Shown one piece after another: positions 1-10,863 of a stretch of DNA of 64,000 nucleotides. Source of the DNA: Streptococcus sanguinis (lineage in GTDB: Bacteria > Bacillota > Bacilli > Lactobacillales > Streptococcaceae); NCBI RefSeq assembly GCF_900635155.1, contig NZ_LR134002.1, positions 1,984,001-2,048,000 on the forward strand, read 5' to 3'. Under the pieces are notes generated by a model, which worked only from the letters and a program-made list of their open reading frames with translations, was not told the origin of the DNA and searched no databases. Position 1 is the first letter of the stretch. Every line of letters starts with the position of its first letter. The translations under genes were made by a program, and so were the position numbers.

Positions 1-354
1 CTTTCTTCTTCCTCAACAGGAGCCATGACCACTGCTCTGGATCAAGCTATTAAGAATAAAGAAGATATCATCGTAACCGGCTGGTCACCTCACTGGATGT
101 TCTCCAAATACGACCTCAAATACCTCAAGGATCCTAAAGGAAGCATGGGTGGCAAGGAAGCTATCCACACTATGACTCGAAAAAATCTAGACAAGGACTT
201 ACCAGAAGTCAATAAGGTCCTAGACAACTTCAACTGGACTCAAAAGGACATGGAAGAAGTCATGCTTAAGATTAACGAAGGCAGCTCACCAGAAGCTGCA
301 GCCAAAGAGTGGATCAAAAACCACCAGAAAGAAGTCGAAAGCTGGAGGAAATAA
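1..354 (+). CDS. Glycine betaine ABC transporter, C-terminal part of substrate-binding domain (partial, 5' end outside window)
   Basis: The reading frame is open from base 1, so only the last 117 residues are seen and the true start lies upstream. The visible part (ITVTGWSPHW-like stretch, then DLKYLKDP and a charged helical end at AKEWIKNHQKEV) matches the C-terminal end of OpuAC/ProX-type glycine betaine or carnitine binding domains. In streptococci this domain is usually fused to the permease (OpuA/BusAB type), which cannot be checked here. It acts at the outer face of the membrane in osmoprotection. A strong hairpin terminator follows immediately, so it ends its operon. Confidence 0.8.
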   Translation, partial: LSSSSTGAMTTALDQAIKNKEDIIVTGWSPHWMFSKYDLKYLKDPKGSMGGKEAIHTMTRKNLDKDLPEVNKVLDNFNWTQKDMEEVMLKINEGSSPEAAAKEWIKNHQKEVESWRK

Positions 355-362
355 AAGCATAG

Positions 363-396
363 AAAACCCTGAGATAACAGTATCTCAGGTTTTTTG
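363..396 (+). terminator. Rho-independent terminator after the betaine transporter gene
   Basis: A 9-bp stem CCTGAGATA/TATCTCAGG with loop ACAG is followed by six T residues. A short A-run on the other side may let it also act for the converging gene. Confidence 0.85.
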
Positions 397-459
397 ATTG
401 GCTTCTTCCTTGCCTTACAAGACTTTGGCATCTTTTAAAGATTTCTTCTATTTGGAGCA

Positions 460-2589
460 TCATTCTTTAATAGCATCTTCGTATCTGTCAAAGGCATAGT
501 GGCTCTGTGCGTAGAGTGGATTATCCATGGCCAATAGCAAGTATTCGTTTTCTGTTTTATTGCTGTCTCCATCAGAGTCATTCCAGGTAACATCTAAAGC
601 CAGCCACTGACCATCTACTTTTGCGAAGTTCCAAGCATGCGGGTCAAAATCATCTGTATTTCCACTCACATACATGGTTTCGAGACCAGCTTCCTGAGCA
701 AGAGCCTGGAAGGTTACAGCATAAGCTTGACAAACTCCCTTACCCTCAAATAGCGGACCAGTAATATCAAAACTAGAAGCATACTTACGAACAACGTCCT
801 GCATATCTTTATATGCTTTTGAAATAGCCTCTTCTGATTCTTTATTCTCAATAGATTTTTTATAATTTAAGATGCCTTGGTAAGCAGTCTTATCATAGCT
901 AATATGCTCAATTAAATACTGATTAATTGCCTCAATCTTTTCTCGGTCGCTCATCTGGTCTTTGATGATGTCTTTGACAATCTCTTTGACCTTTTTACGG
1001 GCTTTCTTATATTTGGCTGTTTCGTCAGCATCATATTTAAAGTGTACCACACGCTGCTTGCCATCAATGGTAGGGAGCACTCCCTGCTGAATTACCGGAT
1101 TTTGATCCAAGACATCGCTAATCAATTCACTGACATCTCCTTCACTCAGCTCTGGAAACTCACTGTAATCGACATATTCTGCATCGGACAGAAGGGCCTT
1201 GGCAAAATATTCCTGCGCTGCACTTCTGGCTGCCACTCTTTCCTCAATATCACTAACATCATGAACGACTGTTTTACCCTTGAGATCCAAGTCAGCCTGC
1301 TCTACACTGATATATTTCTCTGAAACACCAGACTTGCTTTCCTCTTTATTGACCTTTTCATTATGCTTATCTACAACAGGCTGGACTTCTTCGACACTGG
1401 CCTGTTCAATGAAAAAGTCCGTTTTGACAGTAGGCATGCCCTTGATAGAGACCAGACATCTGACATCCCGACCTTCTTTTTCAATTTTTTCATAGACGAT
1501 TGGAAAGTTCTGAGTCTGGCCATCCATCATCTGCAGTGGTGCTTCTTCAGGAATGTTTCCCTTCTGCCGTAGGGCGGAAACCTGGTCAGAAAAAGTCCGA
1601 AAATCGATTTGATTCGGCATCAGTTTCGCAAAGCTATCAGATGAGATAGGATTGCTAATCGTGCCTAAAGCTTCTTTGTCTTTGAGGGGAACAACAAGGA
1701 GTTCATAAGGCTTTTTCTCAACCGTTTTCTTACTGTAATCCTGATCGTAAGCCTGCAGCAACCGTTATCTGGCAAGTATCGGATCATCTCCGGAACGGCC
1801 GCCGTTGCGGCTATCATAGTGGGTAGGCAAATCTGTCCGATACACTGTCGAAGTGACCCGATCGACCTCTTTATAGTTATAAAGACCTGTCTTGGTATCA
1901 CTGCCAGGTATGGTTACATACTCTCTTTTTATAATGGAATAAGAGTCCGCTCCCGGTACTTCCGTCCATTCCAGCTGCAGGCGACCATCTCCGAGCAGAC
2001 TGCTCTTGGTCTTCAGAGCTAGTTTATCGCGCCCTTTCTTATCTATCTTAACGATCCAAAGTTTTGGCTTTTTAAGCTTTTTACCTGTGCGCTCATCATC
2101 CCGTTGCAGCAAATAGAGCGTATCAAAGACACCCCAGCTCTCACCTTGCTTGGCTAGACCATATTCCGTATGCTCTCCATTTGCCTCCACTCTAGTCGCA
2201 GAGAAATGATAAGCTGGCTCAATCACTATCTGCCGCTTATCATTCAGCTTAAAGTCACCTCCTAAAATAGCTCGTAAGTTGCTATCCCCATAAATTTCAA
2301 AGGAAGAAATCAACTCAGTCTGTCCTGCATGGGGCAGTGTCTCAAAATCGTTAGGCTTTTGTACCTCTGTCGGAAATGTAATAGGCTCATTTTCCTTGAT
2401 CTGAATGACCTTTTCTTGGACATCATAAGGAGTATTTTTGCTGTATTTTTCTCTCAGCTTACGAACACTTTCCGAAAATTGGCTGCTTTGCTCTCCCGGA
2501 CCGCCACCATTCTTTTGAAAAAGACTGCAGCCCATCAGAAAACAAATCAACAGAGTAAGCAGAGAAATGAAACGGATTTTCCTACTCAT
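460..2589 (-). pseudogene. Transglutaminase-like lipoprotein gene interrupted by an in-frame TAA
   Basis: The gene starts at ATG 2589 behind a GGAGGG site and opens with a lipoprotein signal peptide (lipobox L-M-G-C, Cys21). A middle part resembles a fibronectin-like or beta-sandwich region. Translation meets a TAA at 1765-1767, after about 274 codons. The very same frame stays open from there to the stop at 460 and encodes a transglutaminase-core domain with its Cys (GKGVCQAYA), His (DPHAWNF) and Asp (DVTWND) motifs. The natural product would be about 709 residues, exported and anchored to the membrane. Only the nonsense codon separates the halves, so I call one broken gene. The distal half has only a TTG as a near start and no good ribosome site. 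A sequencing error cannot be excluded. Confidence 0.8.
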
Positions 2590-2796
2590 GATTTTCCCTC
2601 CTGAAATAGATATTCTTAACATATTATACCATATTTTATTTGAGGCGTCTTTGTTTTTTGTAAACGGATTCATATATCTGTAATTTTGCAAATAAATTCT
2701 TACTTTTTTATAGAGACAGCTTTCCTCAAAACACTGCTTTTCCTCTAGTTGCTTTTAAATTCAAGAGGATTTAACCAATTCCCTTCTTAAAATATA

Positions 2797-2826
2797 GAAA
2801 AAACCAAGCCAGATAGAACTTGGTTA
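2797..2826 (-). terminator. Terminator of the beta-glucosidase gene
   Basis: On the minus strand a stem AACCAAG/CTTGGTT with a 10-base loop is followed by a T-rich run. It lies 37 bases after the stop at 2863. Confidence 0.7.
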
Positions 2827-2862
2827 ATTTTATAAGGAGCCATTCTATTTTATTTAAGTCAT

Positions 2863-4413
<1,551 letters not shown>

Positions 4414-5286
4414 ATGATTGATTTAGGCCAACTACATAAAAATACCGTTTTTAAAAACCAAGGAACCCCTTATTCTCTGACCCGCACCATCACTGAGAAT
4501 GGTCATCCAGATATTCTTTTCCACTGGCATACCGATGTTGAAATGATTTATGTCCACGAAGGAAAAGCACAATTTCATATTGATGATGACTACTTTAACA
4601 GCGAAAAAGGTGATATTATCCTGATTCGCCCCAATGCCCTACACTCCATCCACCCCATCAACGACGAGCGCCATTATATGGACGCCATTAATTTTCATCT
4701 GGATCTGATGGGTTACTCTGCCATGGATCAGGCCAGCATCAACTACCTGCAGCCCCTCTACAATGGCCAGCTGGACTTGACTCATGTGATCAAGCCTACG
4801 GATACAGCCTATGCGGAGATTCGCCAGTGCCTCTTAGCAGCTATGGAAACAGGCTATTTCCGCAAATCTCACTACGAGTTTCAGCTCAAAGCCCAACTCA
4901 ACCAGCTCTTCTACCTGCTCTTTGAGAACGGCTATGTCATTTCCAAAGACCTGTCACCCGAAGGCTATCGCAAGGAAGAAAAAATTCGCTCCATCATTGA
5001 CTACATCAATACCCACTACCAAGAAGACCTAAATATTGACCAACTGGCTGGTATCTGTGGCTACAGCTCCACCCATTTCATGAACTTCTTCAAGAAGCAT
5101 CTGGGCGTTTCCTGCATTGAGTACCTGATTCAATTCCGCCTGCGCAAAGCAGCCGAACTCCTGCAGCACTCTAACCTCTCTGTACTGGAAATCTCCAGCC
5201 AAGCAGGCTTTAATAACCTGTCCAACTTCAACCGCCAGTTTAAAAAATACTACCAAATGACACCAAGCCAGTATCGGAAGAAATGA
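4414..5286 (+). CDS. AraC family transcriptional regulator with N-terminal cupin domain
   Basis: A 290-residue protein. Residues about 1-150 form a cupin-type ligand domain (HWHTDVEMIYVHEG, then a GDIILI turn). Residues about 190-290 form the double helix-turn-helix of AraC/XylS proteins (LNIDQLAGICGYSS, then ISSQAGFNNLSNFNRQFKK). This layout is typical of sugar-responsive regulators. It is divergent from the 6-phospho-beta-glucosidase gene with a 105-bp gap, which suggests that gene as a target and a beta-glucoside or its phosphate as a possible ligand (inference). A terminator follows at once, so it is monocistronic. Confidence 0.9.
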   Translation: MIDLGQLHKNTVFKNQGTPYSLTRTITENGHPDILFHWHTDVEMIYVHEGKAQFHIDDDYFNSEKGDIILIRPNALHSIHPINDERHYMDAINFHLDLMGYSAMDQASINYLQPLYNGQLDLTHVIKPTDTAYAEIRQCLLAAMETGYFRKSHYEFQLKAQLNQLFYLLFENGYVISKDLSPEGYRKEEKIRSIIDYINTHYQEDLNIDQLAGICGYSSTHFMNFFKKHLGVSCIEYLIQFRLRKAAELLQHSNLSVLEISSQAGFNNLSNFNRQFKKYYQMTPSQYRKK

Positions 5287-5293
5287 GAAAAAG

Positions 5294-5322
5294 GCCTGTC
5301 CATATTATCGGACAGGTCTTTT
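5294..5322 (+). terminator. Terminator of the AraC regulator gene
   Basis: Stem CCTGTCC/GGACAGG with an 8-base loop is followed by TCTTTT. It lies between convergent genes and its A-run on the left may serve the opposite strand weakly. Confidence 0.8.
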
Positions 5323-5323
5323 A

Positions 5324-5671
5324 TCAGTAATTCCTGCTTTGTAAAATATCCATAATATCTTCATGCCTATCTGCATTATTGTTTGATGAAACCGCCCATA
5401 TCATCAATAAAATCCAGCCTAGTAGGGTCGGACTAAGTAGAAAGCATAGAAGAAAAATAATCAACTTACTTCCTGTTCGACAAATCAAAGCTGGAAGAAT
5501 AGCTAACCAAGTGAATAAAGCAATTAAAATAATAATAACACTTAAAACAATATTCTCATATTCGACAGACATACTAGATGCTATTTGAGGTAAAAAGAAC
5601 AAATAAATAACTGTATAGGTAGGAATTGCATAAAGCATAAAAAAGATAAGATTAGTTAGAGATTGTTTCAT
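5324..5671 (-). CDS. Small membrane protein of unknown function
   Basis: A 115-residue protein with three likely membrane helices (about residues 8-30, 41-62 and 70-92) and a short polar tail. The C-terminal helix, with LLGWILLMIWAVS, vaguely recalls the superinfection-immunity-like family (LGW..GWI..LIWAL pattern), but the match is by eye and weak. It starts 11 bases after the stop of the SH3 protein gene, with an AAGGAAA site in the gap, so the two are probably co-transcribed. I do not recognise a function. Confidence 0.6.
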   Translation of the reverse strand: MKQSLTNLIFFMLYAIPTYTVIYLFFLPQIASSMSVEYENIVLSVIIILIALFTWLAILPALICRTGSKLIIFLLCFLLSPTLLGWILLMIWAVSSNNNADRHEDIMDILQSRNY

Positions 5672-5682
5672 AATTAATTTCC

Positions 5683-6939
5683 TTATTTTCTATAAACTGA
5701 ATTCTTATGTTCAGTATATTCTCCAAAAGTAAGTTCTCTACGATTGTTTTTCAATAGTACCCCATAAAGCTTCCGAGTCGTTCCATCATTATCTGATATC
5801 AAAGTGATAACTATATTCGCCACGTATTCCTTGGGTTCTTGAGGTGCTCCATTGTCATCTAAAACAAGGCCCCAAACTTTTGTTTCCTGACTAGGTTCTT
5901 CTATTTTTACTTTAAAAAGTGTTTCTCCCCCTGATGTAATCATACTTCCTGTTCCATCTTCTTTAATTACGTAGCGAATACTTGATGTCCAATTAACATA
6001 GTCGCCTGCCCACTCTTTGTAGAGCGATGAATTATTGCTAATTGAAGATTCCGTACTATTGGTAGATGACGGTTTCGTTACCTTTGTAGTATAATCGAGA
6101 GCAATCCATCCTTTTCCAGACTTCACACGCCCCCAAAGATGTCCATCCGTTTGAACCGTTTCAGTAATCGTGTAAACCCCTTTCTCAATGAAACCTAAAT
6201 CTTTCCCATTTAATGCTGGTTTTTCGCGAATAATCAAATTGTCAATATCGACTTGCACTTGATAATTTACTGGTACCGAAGCAACGCTACTAGACTGAGT
6301 AGAGCTATTTTGTTTTTCTTGAACATTAGTTGATGATTCTTTTTCAGCAACTTCTTCCTGATTTTTTGTATCCCGAATCTGGTTACTAGATGCTTGAACA
6401 GTTGCTATTTGAGTACGATAAGTATTAATAGCATTTTTATAGATGATAAAAACAAGACAGAGTAAAGATAAAATCATACAAGTAGAGATAAAAACAGTAT
6501 CTCTTTTGCTTTCCTGTCGCCATCGCAATCTGTCTTCTAAATCAGCTCCTGCTGAATGACTATTTTGTTTATTTAATTTGGCAGCAAGCTCGTTTTCCTC
6601 TGATTCTCTTTTAGCCCACGAATCTCCATGTGCATGATTTACCGATACGAGCTGTTTCTCTAATGTTTTATCTACTGCTAACTGAATTTGCTGTGCTTGT
6701 GATTCTGCAAGCCGCTTTTTCTCATAATAAATCTCCCTCTTTTGCTCTTCCTCATTCAATAAAACTTGCAAGTCTCCCCGAATAAGTAAATCTGTTGTCT
6801 GAGCTAAAGTTTTTCTCAGCTCAAAAATACGTTCGTCCATTTTTTCCTCTAAAAGGGCGATTCGTGCTTTCTCAGCTAACCTTTGCTTTTCTAACAATCG
6901 TTCCTCACGTAATTTAGCAGCACTTTTATTTTCTTCCAT
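5683..6939 (-). CDS. Membrane protein with cytoplasmic coiled coil and extracellular SH3-like domain
   Basis: A 418-residue protein. Residues about 1-110 are highly charged and helical (Glu/Lys/Arg/Ala rich), a likely cytoplasmic coiled coil. One membrane helix lies at about 149-168, followed by a Ser/Gln/Thr-rich linker. Residues about 225-290 look like a bacterial SH3 domain (DNLIIREKPALNGKDLGFIEKG, with a GRVKSGKGWIAL end). A C-terminal beta-rich domain of about 100 residues is unassigned. SH3 domains of this type bind cell wall or peptide ligands, so a wall-sensing role is possible but unproven. It is first in a two-gene unit with the small membrane protein downstream. Confidence 0.7.
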   Translation of the reverse strand: MEENKSAAKLREERLLEKQRLAEKARIALLEEKMDERIFELRKTLAQTTDLLIRGDLQVLLNEEEQKREIYYEKKRLAESQAQQIQLAVDKTLEKQLVSVNHAHGDSWAKRESEENELAAKLNKQNSHSAGADLEDRLRWRQESKRDTVFISTCMILSLLCLVFIIYKNAINTYRTQIATVQASSNQIRDTKNQEEVAEKESSTNVQEKQNSSTQSSSVASVPVNYQVQVDIDNLIIREKPALNGKDLGFIEKGVYTITETVQTDGHLWGRVKSGKGWIALDYTTKVTKPSSTNSTESSISNNSSLYKEWAGDYVNWTSSIRYVIKEDGTGSMITSGGETLFKVKIEEPSQETKVWGLVLDDNGAPQEPKEYVANIVITLISDNDGTTRKLYGVLLKNNRRELTFGEYTEHKNSVYRK

Positions 6940-7111
6940 AACTTTTTCATCCCTTTTTTCTCAGTTAAGCATTGAGCCCCAAATCAATGCCTGTTATGCA
7001 TAGTATAGCAACTTTTTTATATAACGACAATCTTAAAATAAAAAAGCATAGACCTGAACTGCAACTCCAACAATGCTTTTAAAATCTTTATCAAAAACTA
7101 AATTTCAAAAC

Positions 7112-7142
7112 AGCAAAAACCAGATTGGAAAATCCAATCTGG
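7112..7142 (-). terminator. Terminator of the capA-like gene
   Basis: A perfect 10-bp stem (CCAGATTGGA and its complement) with loop AAA is followed on the minus strand by GTTTTTG. It starts about 20 bases after the stop at 7164. Confidence 0.85.
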
Positions 7143-7163
7143 CTAAACTCATATTCAAGCAAT

Positions 7164-8546
7164 TTATTGCCCCGGCCAGTTCAGTCCAACATGAGAATTC
7201 ATTTCCTGATAGGCAGTATCAATCCGTGCTCTAGTTTCTTGGTTCAGTTTGTCTCGATACTTGCCACCTTCGACAAAGTCATCCAAAATCCAGGTCTGAT
7301 AAGTGTATAAAGGTAGACCGTCTACTGAAGTAGCGCTCTTTTCAACTCGGCTGACCCAGCTCGGATGAGCCTGAGCACTTTTTATCTGCGTGCCCTTTGG
7401 TGTTTTTTCAATGGTAACATCCATCAGCACTCCGCGCTCAGTCCAATGAGCATTTTCAATCTCCTCCATGGTTTCGATGCGCTGATTGGAAATAAAATTC
7501 CCCATAGAATACATAATCAGCTTCTTCTGGCCGTCTTTCTCTAAAATCTCCGCCGGCTGAACCACATGCGGATGCCCTCCAAAGACGATATCTGCTCCCC
7601 AGTCAACCATTTTATGGTAGAGGGTCATCTGCTCCTCTGTTGGCTCCAACTGGTACTCTATCCCCATCTGAGGCATGACGACTGTGATGTCAGCTTCCTT
7701 TTCTGCCCGCTCAATCTCGGCTCGCATCTTTTCTTCATCCAGATCGGACAGGCGATTATCATAATCTTCCTGATTGAGAAGCCCCTCCATACCATTGTAA
7801 CCATAGGAGTAAGCCAGCAGTGCAATCTTAATGCCTTTGACTTCCTTTATCAAAATCGGTGCCTGACTGCGTTTTTCATGCGGGTAAACACCGATGGGAG
7901 TGATTCCCTCTTTTTCAAAAGCCTGAGCTGTAGTAAAAACTCCCTCCAAGCCAGAGTCTAAAATGTGGTTATGAGCCAGGTCCATCACCTGATAGCCTGC
8001 CTCCTTGATTGCTGGAACTACAGCTTCCGGAGCATTAAAGAGCGGATAGCCATTTAGGGGATAGCCCGGCCGAATCGTGCCTTCAAAGTCCCCTAAGACC
8101 AAATCTCCCTGCTGAAGCCATTCTTTGGCATAGTGGAAATTCTCAGAAAAATCATAAGTTCCGTCTTCTTTCTGGGCACTCAGATAAAGGCCGTCGTGAT
8201 AAAGCAAATCCCCAGTCGCCATGATACGAACCGTCTGATTCTGTGAGGAATCTGACTGCTGCTCTTTCTTACTAGGCAACAGAAAGGAGAAGTCCTGCAC
8301 ATGCTCTGACAGCAGAATTAAGCCAGCTGACAGTCCAACAACTGTTAAAAGCACTCCGACAAACTGCCGATTGCTAAGCTGTTTTTGAAAGAACTTAGGA
8401 CGAGGAAGCGGCAACTTCTTAATCCAATCCCGCCAAGCTTGGTAGGCATCTGTCAGAAGAGTGTGCTCCGTAGCAAAACCCGATATCTTTTTCCAAAGTT
8501 CCTGAAAAAAAGTCTGAATCTTCTCCCAAAGAAATTTTTTATCCAT
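7164..8546 (-). CDS. CapA family protein (poly-gamma-glutamate capsule synthesis-like, metallophosphatase fold)
   Basis: A 460-residue protein with one membrane helix near residues 62-82 and a large outer CapA/PGA_cap domain. Visible family motifs are ATGDLLYHDG, GDFEGT, DLAHNHILDSG and FGGHPHVVQP, which supply the metal-binding Asp, Asn and His residues of calcineurin-like enzymes. Real poly-gamma-glutamate genes (capB, capC) are absent nearby, so the name describes the family, not a capsule. The start at 8546 follows GGAG at good spacing; an in-frame GTG at 8582 is possible but less well placed. It is flanked by terminators and looks monocistronic. Confidence 0.85.
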   Translation of the reverse strand: MDKKFLWEKIQTFFQELWKKISGFATEHTLLTDAYQAWRDWIKKLPLPRPKFFQKQLSNRQFVGVLLTVVGLSAGLILLSEHVQDFSFLLPSKKEQQSDSSQNQTVRIMATGDLLYHDGLYLSAQKEDGTYDFSENFHYAKEWLQQGDLVLGDFEGTIRPGYPLNGYPLFNAPEAVVPAIKEAGYQVMDLAHNHILDSGLEGVFTTAQAFEKEGITPIGVYPHEKRSQAPILIKEVKGIKIALLAYSYGYNGMEGLLNQEDYDNRLSDLDEEKMRAEIERAEKEADITVVMPQMGIEYQLEPTEEQMTLYHKMVDWGADIVFGGHPHVVQPAEILEKDGQKKLIMYSMGNFISNQRIETMEEIENAHWTERGVLMDVTIEKTPKGTQIKSAQAHPSWVSRVEKSATSVDGLPLYTYQTWILDDFVEGGKYRDKLNQETRARIDTAYQEMNSHVGLNWPGQ

Positions 8547-8633
8547 CGCATTTCTCCGCTTTTTCTTGCTTGATAACAGCACATCAATCTTTACTATATT
8601 GTACTATTTTTATCACCAAAAGGAAAGAAAAGC

Positions 8634-8700
8634 AAAAAGCAGGAGCTGGGAGAAGCATGCTATAATCTTCAAATTGTAGCAATCTCTCCCATTCTCCTGC
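8634..8700 (-). terminator. Long stem-loop after the amidohydrolase gene
   Basis: Arms GCAGGAG-C-TGGGAGA and TCTCCCA-TT-CTCCTGC pair across a 31-base loop. On the minus strand a T-rich stretch follows. It lies between the amidohydrolase stop (8762) and the capA-like start (8546). The long loop is unusual for a plain terminator. Confidence 0.55.
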
Positions 8701-8761
8701 TTCATTTTCTATTTTTTCAATTCTAAGAGCTGATTGCCGAGCTGAAACTCGGCTTTCATTC

Positions 8762-10033
8762 TCAAACAAAACCTCCTACATCAACGGTCAGCACTTGGCC
8801 GTCTCGGACAACCTGTCGCCCTGCAATGTAGACATCCTGAACATCGCTGCCTTTGACTGCGTACACTAGGTGCGACAGCATATTTTCCAAAGGATAGAGA
8901 TGAAGTCGTCCCTTAGGTTGAATGACAATGAAATCGGCTTGTTTGCCCGTTTCCAGACTGCCGATTTTTTTCTCTAAGCCCAGAGCTTTGGCTCCTTCAA
9001 TGGTCAAAGCTTTCAAGGCCTGCTCAATCGTAAACTGAGTCGCATCGCCTGCCCGCATCTTCTGAAGAAGGGCAGCTGTCCGACCTTCTTCAAACATATC
9101 CAGATTATTATTGGAAGCGACAGAGTCCGTCGCTAGGCCAACGGTCACCCCTGCGGCTAATAAGTCCGTCACCGGAGCTACTCCAGAAGCCAACTTGAGG
9201 TTGCTGATAGGATTGTGGGCAATGCTGACTGGTGAAGCCGCTAAATCCGCAATCTCTGACGGATTCAGTTCAACTCCGTGAGCAAAAATTGCTGGCCGAT
9301 CCAAGTAGCCCAAGCCTTTTAAGAAAGCCAGAGGCCTTTTGCCATAGCGCTGCAGGATAATTTTATTTTCTTCCTGGGTCTCAGCTACATGGATATGAAG
9401 CTTCAAGTCCAGCTCACGCGCTAGCTCAAGACTGCCCTTGAGCAAAGCTTCGTCACAGGCATAAGGGGAATGAGGCGCCACCATAACCTGAAAATCTTCA
9501 TCATCATAGGAGCGGATTTTCTCAATAATGGCCCGAGTACGTGCCAGAGTCTCTTCTGCCGTTTCCGCCTCTGAGCTAAAGAGTGTTGGTGAGAAATAGC
9601 AGCGCATACCAGACTGCCGCACAGTCTGATAAATCCGGTCAATATCCACTCCCTGAGGATTATACATGTCGTTAAAAGTCGTTGTTCCTGACAGCAACAT
9701 TTCAGCGAGAGCCAGCTGGACAGCCTCGGTCGTTAGATCCTCCGTGAATTGACTTTCTGCTGGCCAGATATAGTCCTCCAGCCATTCATGCAGATTGCTG
9801 TCATCACGAATCCCGCGCAGCAAGGTCATGGCCGAGTGAGTATGACAGTTAACCAGTCCTGGCATGATCCAAGCACCTTCATAATCCACTGTTTCACTGC
9901 ATTTCCCTAGCCAGTTTTCATCATAGGGACCGCAGTAGGCAATGCGGTCGTCCTCAACCACTAGCAGCCCGTCCCGGTAAACATGAAATGCGCTGTCACA
10001 GGTCACCAGATTGACATTTGTATAAGCTTTCAT
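8762..10033 (-). CDS. mtaD: Amidohydrolase, 5-methylthioadenosine/S-adenosylhomocysteine deaminase type
   Basis: A 423-residue metal-dependent hydrolase of the TRZ/ATZ/MtaD group. The metal site motif GLVNCHTHSAMTLLRG (His64, His66) and HVAETQEE are clear, and the C-terminal beta part ends in the usual composite domain. Members deaminate MTA or SAH, sometimes guanine or other purines, so the substrate is inferred. The methionine transporter genes next door agree with a sulfur-metabolite role. The chosen ATG at 10033 has GAGG upstream; a longer reading from 10069 adds residues not typical of the family. Confidence 0.82.
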   Translation of the reverse strand: MKAYTNVNLVTCDSAFHVYRDGLLVVEDDRIAYCGPYDENWLGKCSETVDYEGAWIMPGLVNCHTHSAMTLLRGIRDDSNLHEWLEDYIWPAESQFTEDLTTEAVQLALAEMLLSGTTTFNDMYNPQGVDIDRIYQTVRQSGMRCYFSPTLFSSEAETAEETLARTRAIIEKIRSYDDEDFQVMVAPHSPYACDEALLKGSLELARELDLKLHIHVAETQEENKIILQRYGKRPLAFLKGLGYLDRPAIFAHGVELNPSEIADLAASPVSIAHNPISNLKLASGVAPVTDLLAAGVTVGLATDSVASNNNLDMFEEGRTAALLQKMRAGDATQFTIEQALKALTIEGAKALGLEKKIGSLETGKQADFIVIQPKGRLHLYPLENMLSHLVYAVKGSDVQDVYIAGRQVVRDGQVLTVDVGGFV

Positions 10034-10132
10034 CCGCCATATCCTCACTTTCCCAACACTTGGTTTCAAAAGATTTTAGCTATTATAACAAGCCTAATCT
10101 AATTGTGCAAGTCTTTTTATAAAATTATGGCA

Positions 10133-10158
10133 TAAAAAAGAGCCCCAGCTGAGGCCCT
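10133..10158 (-). terminator. Terminator of the metNI unit
   Basis: On the minus strand GGGCCTCA pairs with TGGGGCTC (8 bp with G-U pairs), then TTTTTT follows. It lies 13 bases after the metI stop. Confidence 0.7.
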
Positions 10159-10170
10159 AGTTGTCAATCA

Positions 10171-10863
10171 TTATCTATGACTAATCTTCCGCGTCAGGAA
10201 ATCCCCAACAAACTGAATAAAGAAGATGAGCAGCAAAATAAGAATAGTCGCAAGAATGGTCACATCATGGTTGAAACGCTGATAACCATAAGTCAGGGCA
10301 ACATTTCCCAGTCCACCAGCTCCAATCGCTCCGGCCATAGCGGTCTCACCAACCAGAGAGATTAGCGTAACAGTCGTCACCCGAATCAAGTCCGGCAGAC
10401 CTTCCCGCAGGTAGACACCGACAATGTCCCAGAAGGTTGCTCCACTAGCCTGCGCTGCTTCAATAACTCCTCGGTCTAGTTCGGATAAGACCACCTGAAC
10501 CTGACGGGCAAAGAAAGGAAAAACAGCCAGCGAAAGAGGCACCAAGGCCGCAGTCGGTCCAATCCCAGTTCCCACAATAATCCGAGTAAAGGGATTGATA
10601 AGGGCTAGGAGAATGATGAAAGGAATAGCCCGAAAAATAGAGGTAACCTTGTCTAGGACGAAAAAGACAAGTCTATTTTCCAAAATACCTCTCGGCCCTG
10701 TCAAGACGAGCAAGAGACCAGCGATAAAGCCTAGAATCCCTCCGATAAAGAAAGGAATGATAGTCATATACAGGGTTAGGTAAATAGCTGTTCCCCAGCC
10801 AGCCTGCCCAGACCAGCCCATTCTATAAACATTGGGCATAAATTGTTGAATCAGCTGTAGCAT
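10171..10863 (-). CDS. metI: D-methionine ABC transporter permease MetI
   Basis: A 230-residue inner-membrane permease with about five helices. The EAA loop that contacts the ATPase is visible (EAAQASGATFWDIV, followed by LREGLPD). The size and the sequence near LVGETAMAGAIGAGGLGN are typical of MetI/MetP. Its ATG overlaps the metN stop (TAATG), so the two are translationally coupled. It works with MetN and the lipoprotein MetQ encoded upstream to import methionine. Confidence 0.94.
   Translation of the reverse strand: MLQLIQQFMPNVYRMGWSGQAGWGTAIYLTLYMTIIPFFIGGILGFIAGLLLVLTGPRGILENRLVFFVLDKVTSIFRAIPFIILLALINPFTRIIVGTGIGPTAALVPLSLAVFPFFARQVQVVLSELDRGVIEAAQASGATFWDIVGVYLREGLPDLIRVTTVTLISLVGETAMAGAIGAGGLGNVALTYGYQRFNHDVTILATILILLLIFFIQFVGDFLTRKISHR

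Noticed and set aside
7042..7080. AAAAGCAT/ATGCTTTT inverted pair as a second terminator upstream of the SH3 gene
   Set aside because: Loop of 23 bases and AT-rich stem; too weak to call.
8584..8769. 61-codon minus-strand ORF between the capA-like and amidohydrolase genes
   Set aside because: It overlaps the long terminator hairpin, has no ribosome site and no domain pattern; considered chance.
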